Below are positions 9,130 through 17,641 of a stretch of DNA of 64,000 bases, piece after piece. Numbering within the stretch: position 1 is the first letter of the stretch; each line of letters begins with the position of its first letter. This DNA comes from Azospirillum melinis (GTDB lineage: Bacteria; Pseudomonadota; Alphaproteobacteria; Azospirillales; Azospirillaceae), in the NCBI RefSeq assembly GCF_013340935.1, contig NZ_WHOS01000023.1:1-64000 (forward strand), in the 5' to 3' direction. Made by a program: the position numbers and the translations under genes. Below the pieces are notes generated by a model. It was not told the DNA's origin and ran no database searches. It saw only the letters and a list, made by a program, of their open reading frames with translations.

Positions 9130-9382
9130 AGACCAAACCGGCTCTTCGCCGTCGACCGGCTGCGCGTGCGGATCGAGCAGTTCGTCCGCGAGCTCTACGC
9201 CAAGGATCTCGGCAAACTGGCTCCGGCCGCCTACGAAAGCGCTCGGCCCACCGACCTGCCGAAGCTGTTCCGCACCAACCCCGGCACACCACACCGAGGT
9301 CGGGGATGTAGCGCGGACGAAGGCCAGCATCCTGACGCACCTGAACCGCATCGAAGGCTTGATGAGGAGGCATGGGCTGTAG
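9130..9382 (+). pseudogene. Frameshifted small hypothetical gene
   Basis: Two overlapping frames join into one sensible small protein. Frame 1 gives F-V-R-E-L-Y-A-K-D-L-G-K-L up to N-P-G-T-P-H. After an indel near 9292-9300 (CACACCACACC), the second frame gives H-T-E-V-G-D-V-A-R-T through L-T-H-L-N-R-I-E-G-L and a stop at 9382. The combined product would be about 85 aa, helical, of unknown function. No start codon with a clear ribosome-binding site is visible, so the 5' end is probably lost as well. Confidence 0.5.
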
Positions 9383-9490
9383 GGTGTGAGGGAAAGCTCG
9401 CGCCGCGTATCGCACCGGCAAAGTGTGTCTCCCTCAGCATCCTATGCTCCACGCAGCCCTCCCATTGTTCAGGTCGGCTGGATGCGTTGG

Positions 9491-10141
9491 CGGCGGTCGA
9501 CACCAAAACAGGCCAGTCCTCACCGTTTCTGACCTGGCGTCGGAGCGTGTCCGCGTCACTGGCGGAAAGCTGCTCGACGAAATCCTGGTCCTCATCACTC
9601 AAGGCGACGCCAGCGAAGTCGAGTTCTTCCCGCAGCATTTCGATGGCGTGCTCGGAGTGCCCGCGTTCCGCGCCTTGAGTCACGGTGCTATCGAACATGT
9701 CCTTCAGCAACTCACTTCTGTCGATTTCTACTTGCATGCCGAAATTCCTCATTCTCTGTACCAAGTCGCCTGAAATGGCACGGAGGGAAACCACGATCGC
9801 AAAATGGACCAGGAGGTTGCGCGCCTCCTGGCGGTCGGACGCAGTCCTTCGTTCAATGCTCCGGAGAACGTCGCCCCAAGGCTTATCATGGTGGTCCGGC
9901 ACGCATTGCAGACCGAGGATCTGTTCCTTGTGTCGTTTGCTTTTCCGGGTCACCCAAGAACCTGACCACGGGATCGGCGTCGATCCCGACGGCCGCCATG
10001 GCCGGGCCGAAAGCTCCACGACCGGCATAGGCGCTCCGCCAGGAGTTTCCGAACGTCCCCGGCTCCATCGGGCACGGCTACGACCACCCTGCGTGCAGGT
10101 GGTACCCATGACGAATGGCGCGCGTAGGCGTGATTGCTCAC
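9491..10141 (-). pseudogene. Multiply frameshifted hypothetical gene
   Basis: Three minus-strand frames appear to be consecutive parts of one former protein. The first runs from a GTG at 10141 (V/M-S-N-H-A-Y-A-R...G-A-G-D-V-R-K-L-L). The second covers G-P-A-M-A-A-V-G-I-D-A-D-P-V-V-R-F-L-G-D. The third covers K-E-Q-I-L-G-L-Q-C-V-P-D-H-H through N-G-E-D-W-P-V-L-V-S. The last part, about 150 residues, is coherent and helical. At least two frameshifts separate the parts. I do not recognise the family. Confidence 0.45.
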
Positions 10142-10688
10142 GCCGAAACCAAGCGTGTGTCTCGAATCAGCCTACTGATACGAGAATTTGTGTTCATATT
10201 TTTCGATTATCTGTTCCATTCTTTCCGTCTAATGTAGGCGGATATGACGGCATGGCGAAGTCTGGGACCGGCTTCCATGATGACGCGCTGCGCGGGCATC
10301 AGCCTCCGCATGCAGGTAATGCGGGGGGAGGTACCCGGGGAGCCTCCTCTCCTAGTCCCGGACTTGGCGCTTGGGGCACCCCATCAAGGGGCTTGCTCTG
10401 CGGTGCCGAAGGCAGGTTCGGCATGGCTGATTTGCCGAAGGCCGCCGCCGAAGTCCCGGATGGTGCCGACGAGGCCTTCCCGCAAGGAACCATGGGCCCC
10501 GCCTGGCAGTCCGGGCGGCGGTGACGGGACGGCGCTGAACACCATTACGTGCCCTCTGTGACGGGTCCGTCGATGCGCCCGGTGACGAATCGTCGCCGTC
10601 CACTCGGCCATGAAGCCATTCGGCGGCTTGGAACGCGCTCCGGCGAGGTGGGCAACCGCAACCTGGACTGGGGACGGAGGAGGGGATC
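10142..10688. other. Long non-coding stretch, no supported gene
   Basis: About 550 bases between the degraded gene patch and the patatin gene. A Gly/Pro-rich open frame from 10252 to 10524 exists but has no clear ribosome-binding site and reads like a high-GC shadow. The first 100 bases are AT-rich and may be a promoter relic. The patatin promoter should lie in the last part, but I see no consensus elements. Confidence 0.4.
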
Positions 10689-12929
10689 ATGGCGGGCATT
10701 CAGAGGATGCGAGGCACGTCCGGGGGGCCGCCGCGGGGGTTCCTGTGGTGGATGGCGCGCCGTTGGGACGCGGTGCAGGACCTTTGGTGGACGTTGAAGC
10801 CAGTCCGCTTCAGCCTGCTCACTGTGATCGTGGGAATCCTGGCGCTTATCGCGTCCGGGCAGGGACGCGAGGTGCTCCTGGCCACGGCCGAGGGCGATTG
10901 GCTCGATAGCGCGATGCTGTTCGTCGCCGTGCTCATCTGGGCGACCTTCGCCTGGTTCTGGGCACGCGTGGCGCTCCAGATCGACGCCCGGGCCAAGCCC
11001 GTGCACACGGACGATTCCGCGGAGCAAATCACTGGCGCCTGTCGGCTTCACGCATTGGAAAAGGCGGTGCCTCGACTGCTGGGTGTCTCCGCCTTCGTCC
11101 TTTTGGCGATTGCTTACGCCATTGTCCTCTGGCTCGATGGCGAAGCTGTTACGCCGAAAACCAGGATCCGTCTCTGGGCCCTCATGGCTGTTTTCGCCAT
11201 CGGTGCCGCCGCGTTCCATTGGGCCATCCGGGTGCGCCGCGAAGTGCTGCCGAAGCGGCGGCCAGGAATGCGGCTGGTGGAACGCTTGTTCGCCGTCGAG
11301 CCGGACGCCACCCGGGACTACGGTGGCTTCCTGGCGCTGCCGTCCAACGCGAGGCTCTATCTCGGGCTGACCATCGCAGCGGCGATCCTAGCTTTCACGG
11401 CGGCCACCTTGTGGCCGGTGGGGATGGCGCGCGCGGTCGGCCCGGGGTTCATCCTGATCGTTGCGGCTGCGACGCTCATACCTTTCGGCACGCCACTGGT
11501 TTCCCTTTCCAGGAACAGGGACCTGCCGATTCTGACCGTCATCGCCTTGCTTGTCGTGCTCTTCAGCCTGTGGAACAACAACCACGAGGTCCGCCTCCTC
11601 GATCGCGAGCCTGCCCCCCGCAGGAACATCCAGTTCGCGTTTGAGGCCCAGTGGGCTCAGGGCAGGCCTATTCCTGCGGAAGGGCAACGCAGCCCCGTCC
11701 TCATCGTGGCGACCGCCGGTGGCGCCAGCCGCGCGGCCTACTTGACGGCGACGGTTCTGGGGATGATGCAGGACGAGAACCCGGCGTTCGCGCGGCAGGT
11801 CTTCGCCATCAGCGGTGTTTCCGGCGGCTCCCTGGGGGCGGCCGTGTTCCAGGCACTGGTCGCCGCTTCGCCGGATGGCAGCCCCATGTGCCAAGGCCCC
11901 GACCGTCAGGAGAGTGGGTTCGCACGGTGCGCGCAATTGATCCTCCAGCAGGACTTCCTTGGCCCGACGCTCGCCGGTCTGCTCTACCCGGACCTCGTCC
12001 AGCGATTCCTGCCGTTCCCCGTGCTGCCGGACCGCGCCGCGGCGATCGAACGGGCCTGGGAGGATGCCTGGGTCCGGGTGATGGGCTCCAAGGCACCAGT
12101 CCGGCTTACCGACGCCTTCACGGAGATCCGCGGGAGGCCGGAGGCGCTGCTCACGTCGGCCAACTGGATGCCGCTGCTGTTTCTGAACGGCACCTCGGTG
12201 GCGACCGGGAGCCGGATCATCGCCTCGCAAGCGCAATTCGAAGGGCACGAACTCCCGGACTCCCTGGACATGATGGGACTCTTGCCGCGGGATGTCCGGC
12301 TTAGCACGGCGGTCGACATGAGCACCCGGTTTCCCTATGTCGAGCCCGCCGGTGTGCTGCCTGGTGCCAAAGGCGAACCGTGGGACCGCATTGTCGATGG
12401 CGGGTACTTCGAGAACTTCGGGGCGACCACCGCCTTCGACATCCTTCGGACTCTACGCTCCGGCGTGAAGGAGTTCGACCACCGCTACCGGCCGATCGTC
12501 GTTCAGATCAGCAACGATTCCGGCTACCAAGGCGTGGACTCCGAGGAGGAGCGGTGGCGGCGCATAAAGAAGGGCGACAACCGCGATGCGCCGGAGAACT
12601 ATCTCCATGAGACGAAGGACCCGCTGCTAGCATTCGCGGAGACCCGGGGGGCGCGCGGCCGATACGCGGTGAAGGCGCTCGAGCGCACCCTCGTGGAGAC
12701 CAAGGTGCGCCTCAGGACAAATGAGGCGCAATCGGAACCACTCGGCGTCTTCATCGAGTTTCGCATCTTCAACCAGGCCAAGGAGCAGTCGGGAGAGATC
12801 GCCGCCAAGGACCCGCCGCTGGGATGGCGTTTGTCCCAGGCGGCTCGCATCGCCATCGACAGGCAGGCCCTGGGTGCCGATGGGAACAACGCCGAGAGCT
12901 TCGCCAAGCTGAGGGCGGCGATGCATTGA
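10689..12929 (+). CDS. Multi-pass membrane patatin-like phospholipase
   Basis: A 746-aa protein. The first 310 residues hold about seven hydrophobic segments and form a membrane anchor. The C-terminal half is a patatin domain: oxyanion loop G-G-A-S-R at 344-348, nucleophile elbow G-V-S-G-G with S378, and the dyad Asp in D570-G-G. All catalytic parts are present, so acyl hydrolase activity on membrane lipids is expected. The ATG at 10689 has GGAGGAGGGG just upstream. The gene is alone on its strand between decayed sequence and the RadC-like gene. Membrane-anchored patatins occur as effectors in some defence systems, but no sensor gene is adjacent, so a lipid-turnover role is equally possible. 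Confidence 0.88.
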   Translation: MAGIQRMRGTSGGPPRGFLWWMARRWDAVQDLWWTLKPVRFSLLTVIVGILALIASGQGREVLLATAEGDWLDSAMLFVAVLIWATFAWFWARVALQIDARAKPVHTDDSAEQITGACRLHALEKAVPRLLGVSAFVLLAIAYAIVLWLDGEAVTPKTRIRLWALMAVFAIGAAAFHWAIRVRREVLPKRRPGMRLVERLFAVEPDATRDYGGFLALPSNARLYLGLTIAAAILAFTAATLWPVGMARAVGPGFILIVAAATLIPFGTPLVSLSRNRDLPILTVIALLVVLFSLWNNNHEVRLLDREPAPRRNIQFAFEAQWAQGRPIPAEGQRSPVLIVATAGGASRAAYLTATVLGMMQDENPAFARQVFAISGVSGGSLGAAVFQALVAASPDGSPMCQGPDRQESGFARCAQLILQQDFLGPTLAGLLYPDLVQRFLPFPVLPDRAAAIERAWEDAWVRVMGSKAPVRLTDAFTEIRGRPEALLTSANWMPLLFLNGTSVATGSRIIASQAQFEGHELPDSLDMMGLLPRDVRLSTAVDMSTRFPYVEPAGVLPGAKGEPWDRIVDGGYFENFGATTAFDILRTLRSGVKEFDHRYRPIVVQISNDSGYQGVDSEEERWRRIKKGDNRDAPENYLHETKDPLLAFAETRGARGRYAVKALERTLVETKVRLRTNEAQSEPLGVFIEFRIFNQAKEQSGEIAAKDPPLGWRLSQAARIAIDRQALGADGNNAESFAKLRAAMH

Positions 12930-13034
12930 AGGGACGGAAGGTACTGAGCCGCGAAGTGAATGCATCTGGACCTGCTTCCAGGCGGTCGGGGCAGGAGGCG
13001 TCGCGGTGGATGTCCCAACGTCCGCCACCGATGC

Positions 13035-13829
13035 CTAGCCAAGGGCGCCTTCGGGCGACGCCGTGGCACCGTCCCGTTCCGCCGCGACGAGGCGGGCCAG
13101 CCGCTTCACGACAGGCTCGCCCAGCAGGGTGACATAGGAGCGCCTGCCGATGAGCAGGTACTCGACCAATTCAACCCCGAGCAAGCTCCCGGCTTTCTGG
13201 ATGTCCGCGCAGGAAACCCTGACGCTGGCCGGGCTCGGTGGTTCATCGCTGGGGCAGCTGTGGACGATCACCAAACCACTGGCGTCCATGGTGAGCGCAC
13301 GGCCCATGATTTCCCGGACATACAAGGCGACGTCACCAACTGACCCGGTCCGGTGGAGTTCATCGGCAATCAACTGGCGCTGGCGGTCGAGGAACAGCAG
13401 GCGCAGCGTCTGGACCGCCGAGCAGGCGGCACGAAGGCGAGCGTAGGTGACCAGATCCTCGTGAGAGGACAGGAGCGGGCGTTGCTCCAGCGTAGGGCGC
13501 ACCAACCGTGCCGCCAGTTCGATGACGGCCCGGAAGCGGAGGGCAGCATGATCGTCCCACGGCATGCCGCCAGGCAGCTTTCCCGCTGATGCCGCCGCAA
13601 TCGCCGTCTCCAGCGAACCATGTCCGGCCAACAGGCGCAGGGCCAGGAGATCGCCATCGGCTTCCGGGGCTGCCATCGCGAGCAAAGAGGACAGCAGGGT
13701 TTCGTCCGGCATCCCCTCCAGGCTGCCGCCGATCTTCGGGTCCCTCATCACTGGGAACGGCCGGGGAATGTCGGCGGCTGCCAGTCTCCCGGTCTTCGCC
13801 CGGGGCGAGGCCTTGGCCGTGCTTGGCAT
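13035..13829 (-). CDS. RadC-like JAB/MPN protein with altered metal site
   Basis: About 264 aa. The C-terminal half follows the RadC (DUF2466) fold, with the strand G-L-V-I-V-H leading into the JAMM loop. The usual H-N-H-P-S-G-D...S-x-x-D reads H190-S-C192-P-S-D-E-P-P-S-P-A-S-V. The second metal His is thus Cys and the Asp is Val, so hydrolase activity is doubtful unless Cys substitutes. The start at 13829 has GAGAGG at a spacing of six. The gene begins 21 bases after the lyase gene on the same strand, so it may be read with the biosynthetic operon. RadC genes are frequent on mobile elements and have no settled function. Confidence 0.82.
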   Translation of the reverse strand: MPSTAKASPRAKTGRLAAADIPRPFPVMRDPKIGGSLEGMPDETLLSSLLAMAAPEADGDLLALRLLAGHGSLETAIAAASAGKLPGGMPWDDHAALRFRAVIELAARLVRPTLEQRPLLSSHEDLVTYARLRAACSAVQTLRLLFLDRQRQLIADELHRTGSVGDVALYVREIMGRALTMDASGLVIVHSCPSDEPPSPASVRVSCADIQKAGSLLGVELVEYLLIGRRSYVTLLGEPVVKRLARLVAAERDGATASPEGALG

Positions 13830-13849
13830 GGTCGACCTCTCATTCCCGC

Positions 13850-15391
13850 TTACGCTTGGCCGGAGCGGCCGCGGCCCGTCCGGTCGAGGACGGCGATGCC
13901 GAGGACGCCGTCGACCGCTCCACGCAGCGACCGGCGTGCCTGACGCCAGCGCCGCCGCTGCTCCACCAGCGCGCCACGGCGGCTGCGAAGCGAGTCCCGC
14001 ACCCGTTCGATCTCGCTGGCGGTGGATTCGCGCCCGGGGCCGCCGCCATGCTCCTGTGCAGCGGCGATGTCGACCGGCCGCAGCACGGGCGACCGGGTGC
14101 CGCGGAACCACTCGGGCCGGGCCTCGCGCGCGGCGGTCTCCAGATCGACCACCCCCTGGACCATCATCGAGCGGATGATGTCCCCGACCTCATGGTGGGC
14201 GCGGCGGAAGGGTATGCCATGCTCTCGGACCAGCCAGTCGGCCAGCGCGGTGGCGTTGGTCTGGCCGGACACCGCCCTGAGGCGCATGGCTCCCTGATTC
14301 GGCTCCGCCCCGGCCACGATCAGCCGGACCAGCGTCAGCGCATCCAGCATTCCCGAGGCCGCCGACCATACCGGCTTGACGCCCTCGGTGCCGACGGCGA
14401 TGGAGTTGGAGAAGGGGGTAGCGTGCATCGCCATCGCTGCCGACGTCAGCGCTCCCATCGGCGCTGCCGCCAGACCCTTGACGTGCTCCAGCATGTAGAC
14501 GTTGCGCTTTTGCGGCATCATCGAACTGGTGCCGACCAGATCGTCGGCCACCGTCAGGAAGCCGAACTCGCCGGTGGTCCACAGCTGGAGGTCATGAGCA
14601 AGGCGGCTGAGCGTTACGCCGAGGATGCCCAGCGCCGCCAGCAGGCGCAGGACGGCGTCGCGCGAGGCCACGGCGTCGATAGAGTGCGTCCAGGGGCCCG
14701 AGAAGCCGAGGAGGGCGGCCGTCCGTCGAGTGTCGATGGGAAGCCCCGTGCCTCCCACAGCACCGGCGCCGAGCGGGCAGCGGTCGAGATCGGCCAGCAC
14801 GGCGTGCAAGGATTCGGCGTCGCGGTCCAGCGCTGCGGCGACCCCGGCGTAATAATGGGCCAGCGTCACCGGCTGGGCTGGCTGGTAGTGGGTGTAGATT
14901 GGGAACACGGCGTCGGTGCAGGCCTCTGCCCGGCGCAGGAGCGTGGCCTGGAGACGGGTCAGGCCGGTCAGCAGGTCGGCGACGACGTTGCGCAACCGCA
15001 GGCGCAGCACGGTGGCGCCCAGATCGTTGCGCGAGCGCGCCGTCTGGAGGACGCCGCCGATCTCCTCGCCGAGGTCGGCGATGAGATAGGTCTCGTAGAG
15101 CAGGTAGACGCCGCGCGGGGCCGACCGGCCGCGCAGGACGGCGAAACCCGACCCTTCCATCTCGTCGATGCGCCGGAGCAGGGGGGAGACCTGCGCCACC
15201 GGCAGCAGGCCGGTCTCAGCCATCATCACCAGGTGCGCCCGGTCGACCTGGGTGATCCAGGGCAGGTCGCGGTCGATGGCGTCGTCGGCGACGTCGCCGA
15301 ACAGGATGGACTGGGCCGTCGGGTTGAGCGTCCCGGCCACCCGGCCGGTGTCGCCGAGGTGGGCCAGGATCTGGGCGTTGCTGATCACCAT
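13850..15391 (-). CDS. Argininosuccinate-lyase-like (fumarase/aspartase superfamily) enzyme
   Basis: A 513-aa protein with superfamily landmarks in order: Q-T-A-R-S-R-N-D, the H-Y-Q-P-A-Q-P segment, and the signature loop G-T-S-S-M-M-P-Q-K-R-N that carries the catalytic Ser. Such enzymes release fumarate from N-substituted aspartates. It belongs to a minus-strand operon with a GHMP kinase, a cysteine-synthase-like enzyme, an ATP-grasp ligase and an exporter, and no other arginine genes are present, so arginine synthesis is unlikely. By analogy with the lyase of the friulimicin (DabABC) and pacidamycin pathways, it could cleave an aspartate adduct of phosphothreonine to give 2,3-diaminobutyrate. 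The residues after about 440 are Arg-rich and look like a poorly conserved tail. Confidence 0.88.
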   Translation of the reverse strand: MVISNAQILAHLGDTGRVAGTLNPTAQSILFGDVADDAIDRDLPWITQVDRAHLVMMAETGLLPVAQVSPLLRRIDEMEGSGFAVLRGRSAPRGVYLLYETYLIADLGEEIGGVLQTARSRNDLGATVLRLRLRNVVADLLTGLTRLQATLLRRAEACTDAVFPIYTHYQPAQPVTLAHYYAGVAAALDRDAESLHAVLADLDRCPLGAGAVGGTGLPIDTRRTAALLGFSGPWTHSIDAVASRDAVLRLLAALGILGVTLSRLAHDLQLWTTGEFGFLTVADDLVGTSSMMPQKRNVYMLEHVKGLAAAPMGALTSAAMAMHATPFSNSIAVGTEGVKPVWSAASGMLDALTLVRLIVAGAEPNQGAMRLRAVSGQTNATALADWLVREHGIPFRRAHHEVGDIIRSMMVQGVVDLETAAREARPEWFRGTRSPVLRPVDIAAAQEHGGGPGRESTASEIERVRDSLRSRRGALVEQRRRWRQARRSLRGAVDGVLGIAVLDRTGRGRSGQA

Positions 15392-15457
15392 GAGGGTGGC
15401 TCCCGGTGAGAAGGGGTTTCTAGTGTATGGCTGGTCGGAACGTGGCTGGTCGCCGGG

Positions 15458-16387
15458 TCAGCGGCTGGAGGTCCGGCGGGCCAGCGTGATGCCGACCAGC
15501 GCCAGCGCACCGCCGAGCCACTGGAGCGGCCCCAGGGCCTCGCCGAATAGCATCCAGGCCAGCGCCGCCGCCGCGACTGGCTGGATGAGCAGGCCGATGG
15601 ACGAAAAGGTGACCGGAAGGTGTGCCAGCGCATGGGTGATGAGGCCTTGGCCGATGACATGGCAGGCGACGCCCAGCGCCAGCACCACGGCCCAGCCCCA
15701 AGCGGTTGCGGGCAGCAGCGGGCCGCCCTCAATCCAGGCGGCCACCGCCAGCACCAGGGCGGCCGCAGCGCTCGATCCCGCCATGATGACGCTGGTCGAG
15801 TGGCTGGCCCGCAGGCGTTTCACCGCCATCAGGTAGACGGCGTAGAAGGCGGCGGTGCTGACTGCGATGGCGTCACCCTGCCATTGCCCCTCCGCCCCGC
15901 TTCCCACCGACGCGAACAGCCCGTCGCCGATCAGCAGCGCCATGCCCGACAGCGACACCGCCAGGGCGACGATCAGGCCGAGGCCGATCCGCTCGCCGAA
16001 CAGCAGCCAGCCGAGCAGGGCGACGAAGACCGGTGCGCAGTTGTTGAACAGCGTCGCCTTGGCCACCGAGGTCATCGTGATGCTGAGATGCCAAAGTGCC
16101 AAATCCCCCGCCAGCATCAGCCCGGCCATCCCCATCAGCGCCATGTCGGCGGCGGTGACGCGCGCGCTGGCAGCCTGAGGCGCCTTCCGTTCGGCAAGCA
16201 TGCCGAGCCAGAAGAAGGGCAGCGCGATGACCAGCCGGTAGAAGGCGGTGGCGATCGGTTCGAGTTCGCTGACCCGCACCAGGATGGGGGCGAGCGCAAT
16301 GGCGAGCGCGCCCGCCAGCAGGGAGAGCAGCGCCGGGTTCGCCCCGGCTCGCGACGGTCCGGCGGCCGCAATAGAGGTTGAGGACAT
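15458..16387 (-). CDS. EamA/DMT-family transporter (putative product exporter)
   Basis: A 309-aa integral membrane protein with ten predicted helices in two EamA repeats, typical of drug/metabolite transporters of the RhaT/YdcZ type. It lies between the ATP-grasp and lyase genes with short gaps of 27 and 66 bases, which points to export of the operon's product or of an amino-acid intermediate. The family also contains importers, so direction is inferred from context. The start at 16387 follows rich Ser/Ala codons with no transmembrane segment before about residue 20. Confidence 0.88.
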   Translation of the reverse strand: MSSTSIAAAGPSRAGANPALLSLLAGALAIALAPILVRVSELEPIATAFYRLVIALPFFWLGMLAERKAPQAASARVTAADMALMGMAGLMLAGDLALWHLSITMTSVAKATLFNNCAPVFVALLGWLLFGERIGLGLIVALAVSLSGMALLIGDGLFASVGSGAEGQWQGDAIAVSTAAFYAVYLMAVKRLRASHSTSVIMAGSSAAAALVLAVAAWIEGGPLLPATAWGWAVVLALGVACHVIGQGLITHALAHLPVTFSSIGLLIQPVAAAALAWMLFGEALGPLQWLGGALALVGITLARRTSSR

Positions 16388-16414
16388 GGAAGGGGGCTCC
16401 TGCTGCTGTTCCGG

Positions 16415-17641
16415 TCAGGCGACGGTGGCAAGGGTTCCGGTGCCGTCGGCCGCGACACGGAAGCGGATGGCGCAGCGCGCCAGTTCGGCGGCGGCCACGG
16501 CTGCCTCCAGGGTGGGGGCGCTGGTGAGCGCGTGGCCGAGACGGTCCTGGAAATCGCCGCGGCGGGCTATTAGCAGCGGGGATGCGCGGTAAAGCCGCAG
16601 GTCGCGCAGGAAGGGCGCACCCCGTGCCGCCTCCAGACCCTCGGTGGCGAACCACAGTCCGTCGTCGGGGGGCGTGAGGAAGCGGATCGCCGCGTGCTCC
16701 TGCCGGATCGGCGTCACCACCGGCGTCCGGCCGACGGCCAGTTCGACGGTCGCCCGGATGAGGTCGATGCCGGTGGCCTGGCGGACGAGCTCCGGGATGA
16801 ATCCTCCGGCCAGCCGCGGGTTGACCTCCATCAAATGCGGGCCGTCCTCGCCAAGGCGAAGCTCGACATGCAGCGGCCCCCAGGTGAGGCCGAGTGCTCG
16901 CGTTGCGGCCAGCGCGAAGCCCGCGATCCGATCTGCCACTGTCGAGGCGAGAGGGGCCGGGAAATCGTGGCCCATCTCAACGAAGTGCGGCAGGGCACCT
17001 AGGTGCTTGCGGGTCACGCCGATGACCGTGTCGTGGAAGATTTCCACCGAATACTCGTCGCCCCGGACGACCTCCTCGACCAGCAGTGCGCCACAGGTCG
17101 GGTCGGCGAGCAGCGATCTGGCGTGAGCGGCCACCTCGGCCATCGTTGCGCAGAGCCGGACGCCGACACTGCCCGATCCGGCCACCGGTTTCAGGACGAC
17201 CGGCAATCCGATGCCGATGGCGGCCTGGACGGCATCGGCGGCGTCGGTGACCTCGGCATGGCGCACGCGGTCGATACCGGCTTCGTCCAGGCGGCGGCGC
17301 TGGGTCGCCTTGTTGCGGCAGGCGGCCACTGCGTCGGCATCCGGCCCCGGCAGGCCGAGTTCGGCGGCCAGGCGGGCGGCGGTGGCGATGAAATACTCCG
17401 AACTGGAGGTGATCCCGGCCAGCCCCTCGCTGTGCGCCAGCTGGCGCACCAGCGAGCGCAGGACGGTCAGGTCGGCGGTATTGGCCTCGATGCTTCGGAC
17501 GGCGTCCTCGGCGACATAGGGATAGCGGCCGGGCTGGTGGCTGATCAGCACCGGCTCGAAGCCGAGGGCACGGGCGGTTTGGGCGAACAGGCGGCCGGTG
17601 CCGGACGTGTTGCTCTCGATGAACAGCAGGAGGCGCGGCAT
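16415..17641 (-). CDS. ATP-grasp ligase (carboxylate-amine type)
   Basis: A 408-aa ATP-grasp enzyme. The ATP-binding strand P-V-V-L-K-P-V-A-G-S-G-S-V-G-V precedes the G-A-L-L-V-E-E-V-V-R-G-D-E-Y-S-V-E segment, and the metal-binding L-M-E-V-N-P-R-L-A-G-G motif follows. This is the layout of BL00235/carnosine-synthase-like ligases that join amino acids through an acyl phosphate. The start at 17641 overlaps the stop of the PLP gene by one base (TAATG). In this operon it probably links the diamino acid made by its neighbours to another acid or amino acid, giving a dipeptide-like product; the partner cannot be told from sequence. Confidence 0.88.
   Translation of the reverse strand: MPRLLLFIESNTSGTGRLFAQTARALGFEPVLISHQPGRYPYVAEDAVRSIEANTADLTVLRSLVRQLAHSEGLAGITSSSEYFIATAARLAAELGLPGPDADAVAACRNKATQRRRLDEAGIDRVRHAEVTDAADAVQAAIGIGLPVVLKPVAGSGSVGVRLCATMAEVAAHARSLLADPTCGALLVEEVVRGDEYSVEIFHDTVIGVTRKHLGALPHFVEMGHDFPAPLASTVADRIAGFALAATRALGLTWGPLHVELRLGEDGPHLMEVNPRLAGGFIPELVRQATGIDLIRATVELAVGRTPVVTPIRQEHAAIRFLTPPDDGLWFATEGLEAARGAPFLRDLRLYRASPLLIARRGDFQDRLGHALTSAPTLEAAVAAAELARCAIRFRVAADGTGTLATVA

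Noticed and set aside
10252-10524. Gly/Pro-rich 90-codon frame before the patatin gene
   Set aside because: No ribosome-binding site and a composition expected from GC-rich non-coding DNA.
13589-15409. Open frame of 606 codons on the plus strand opposite the lyase gene
   Set aside because: It mirrors the lyase gene, has Arg/Gly/His-rich shadow composition and no motif. The minus-strand protein has clear catalytic signatures.
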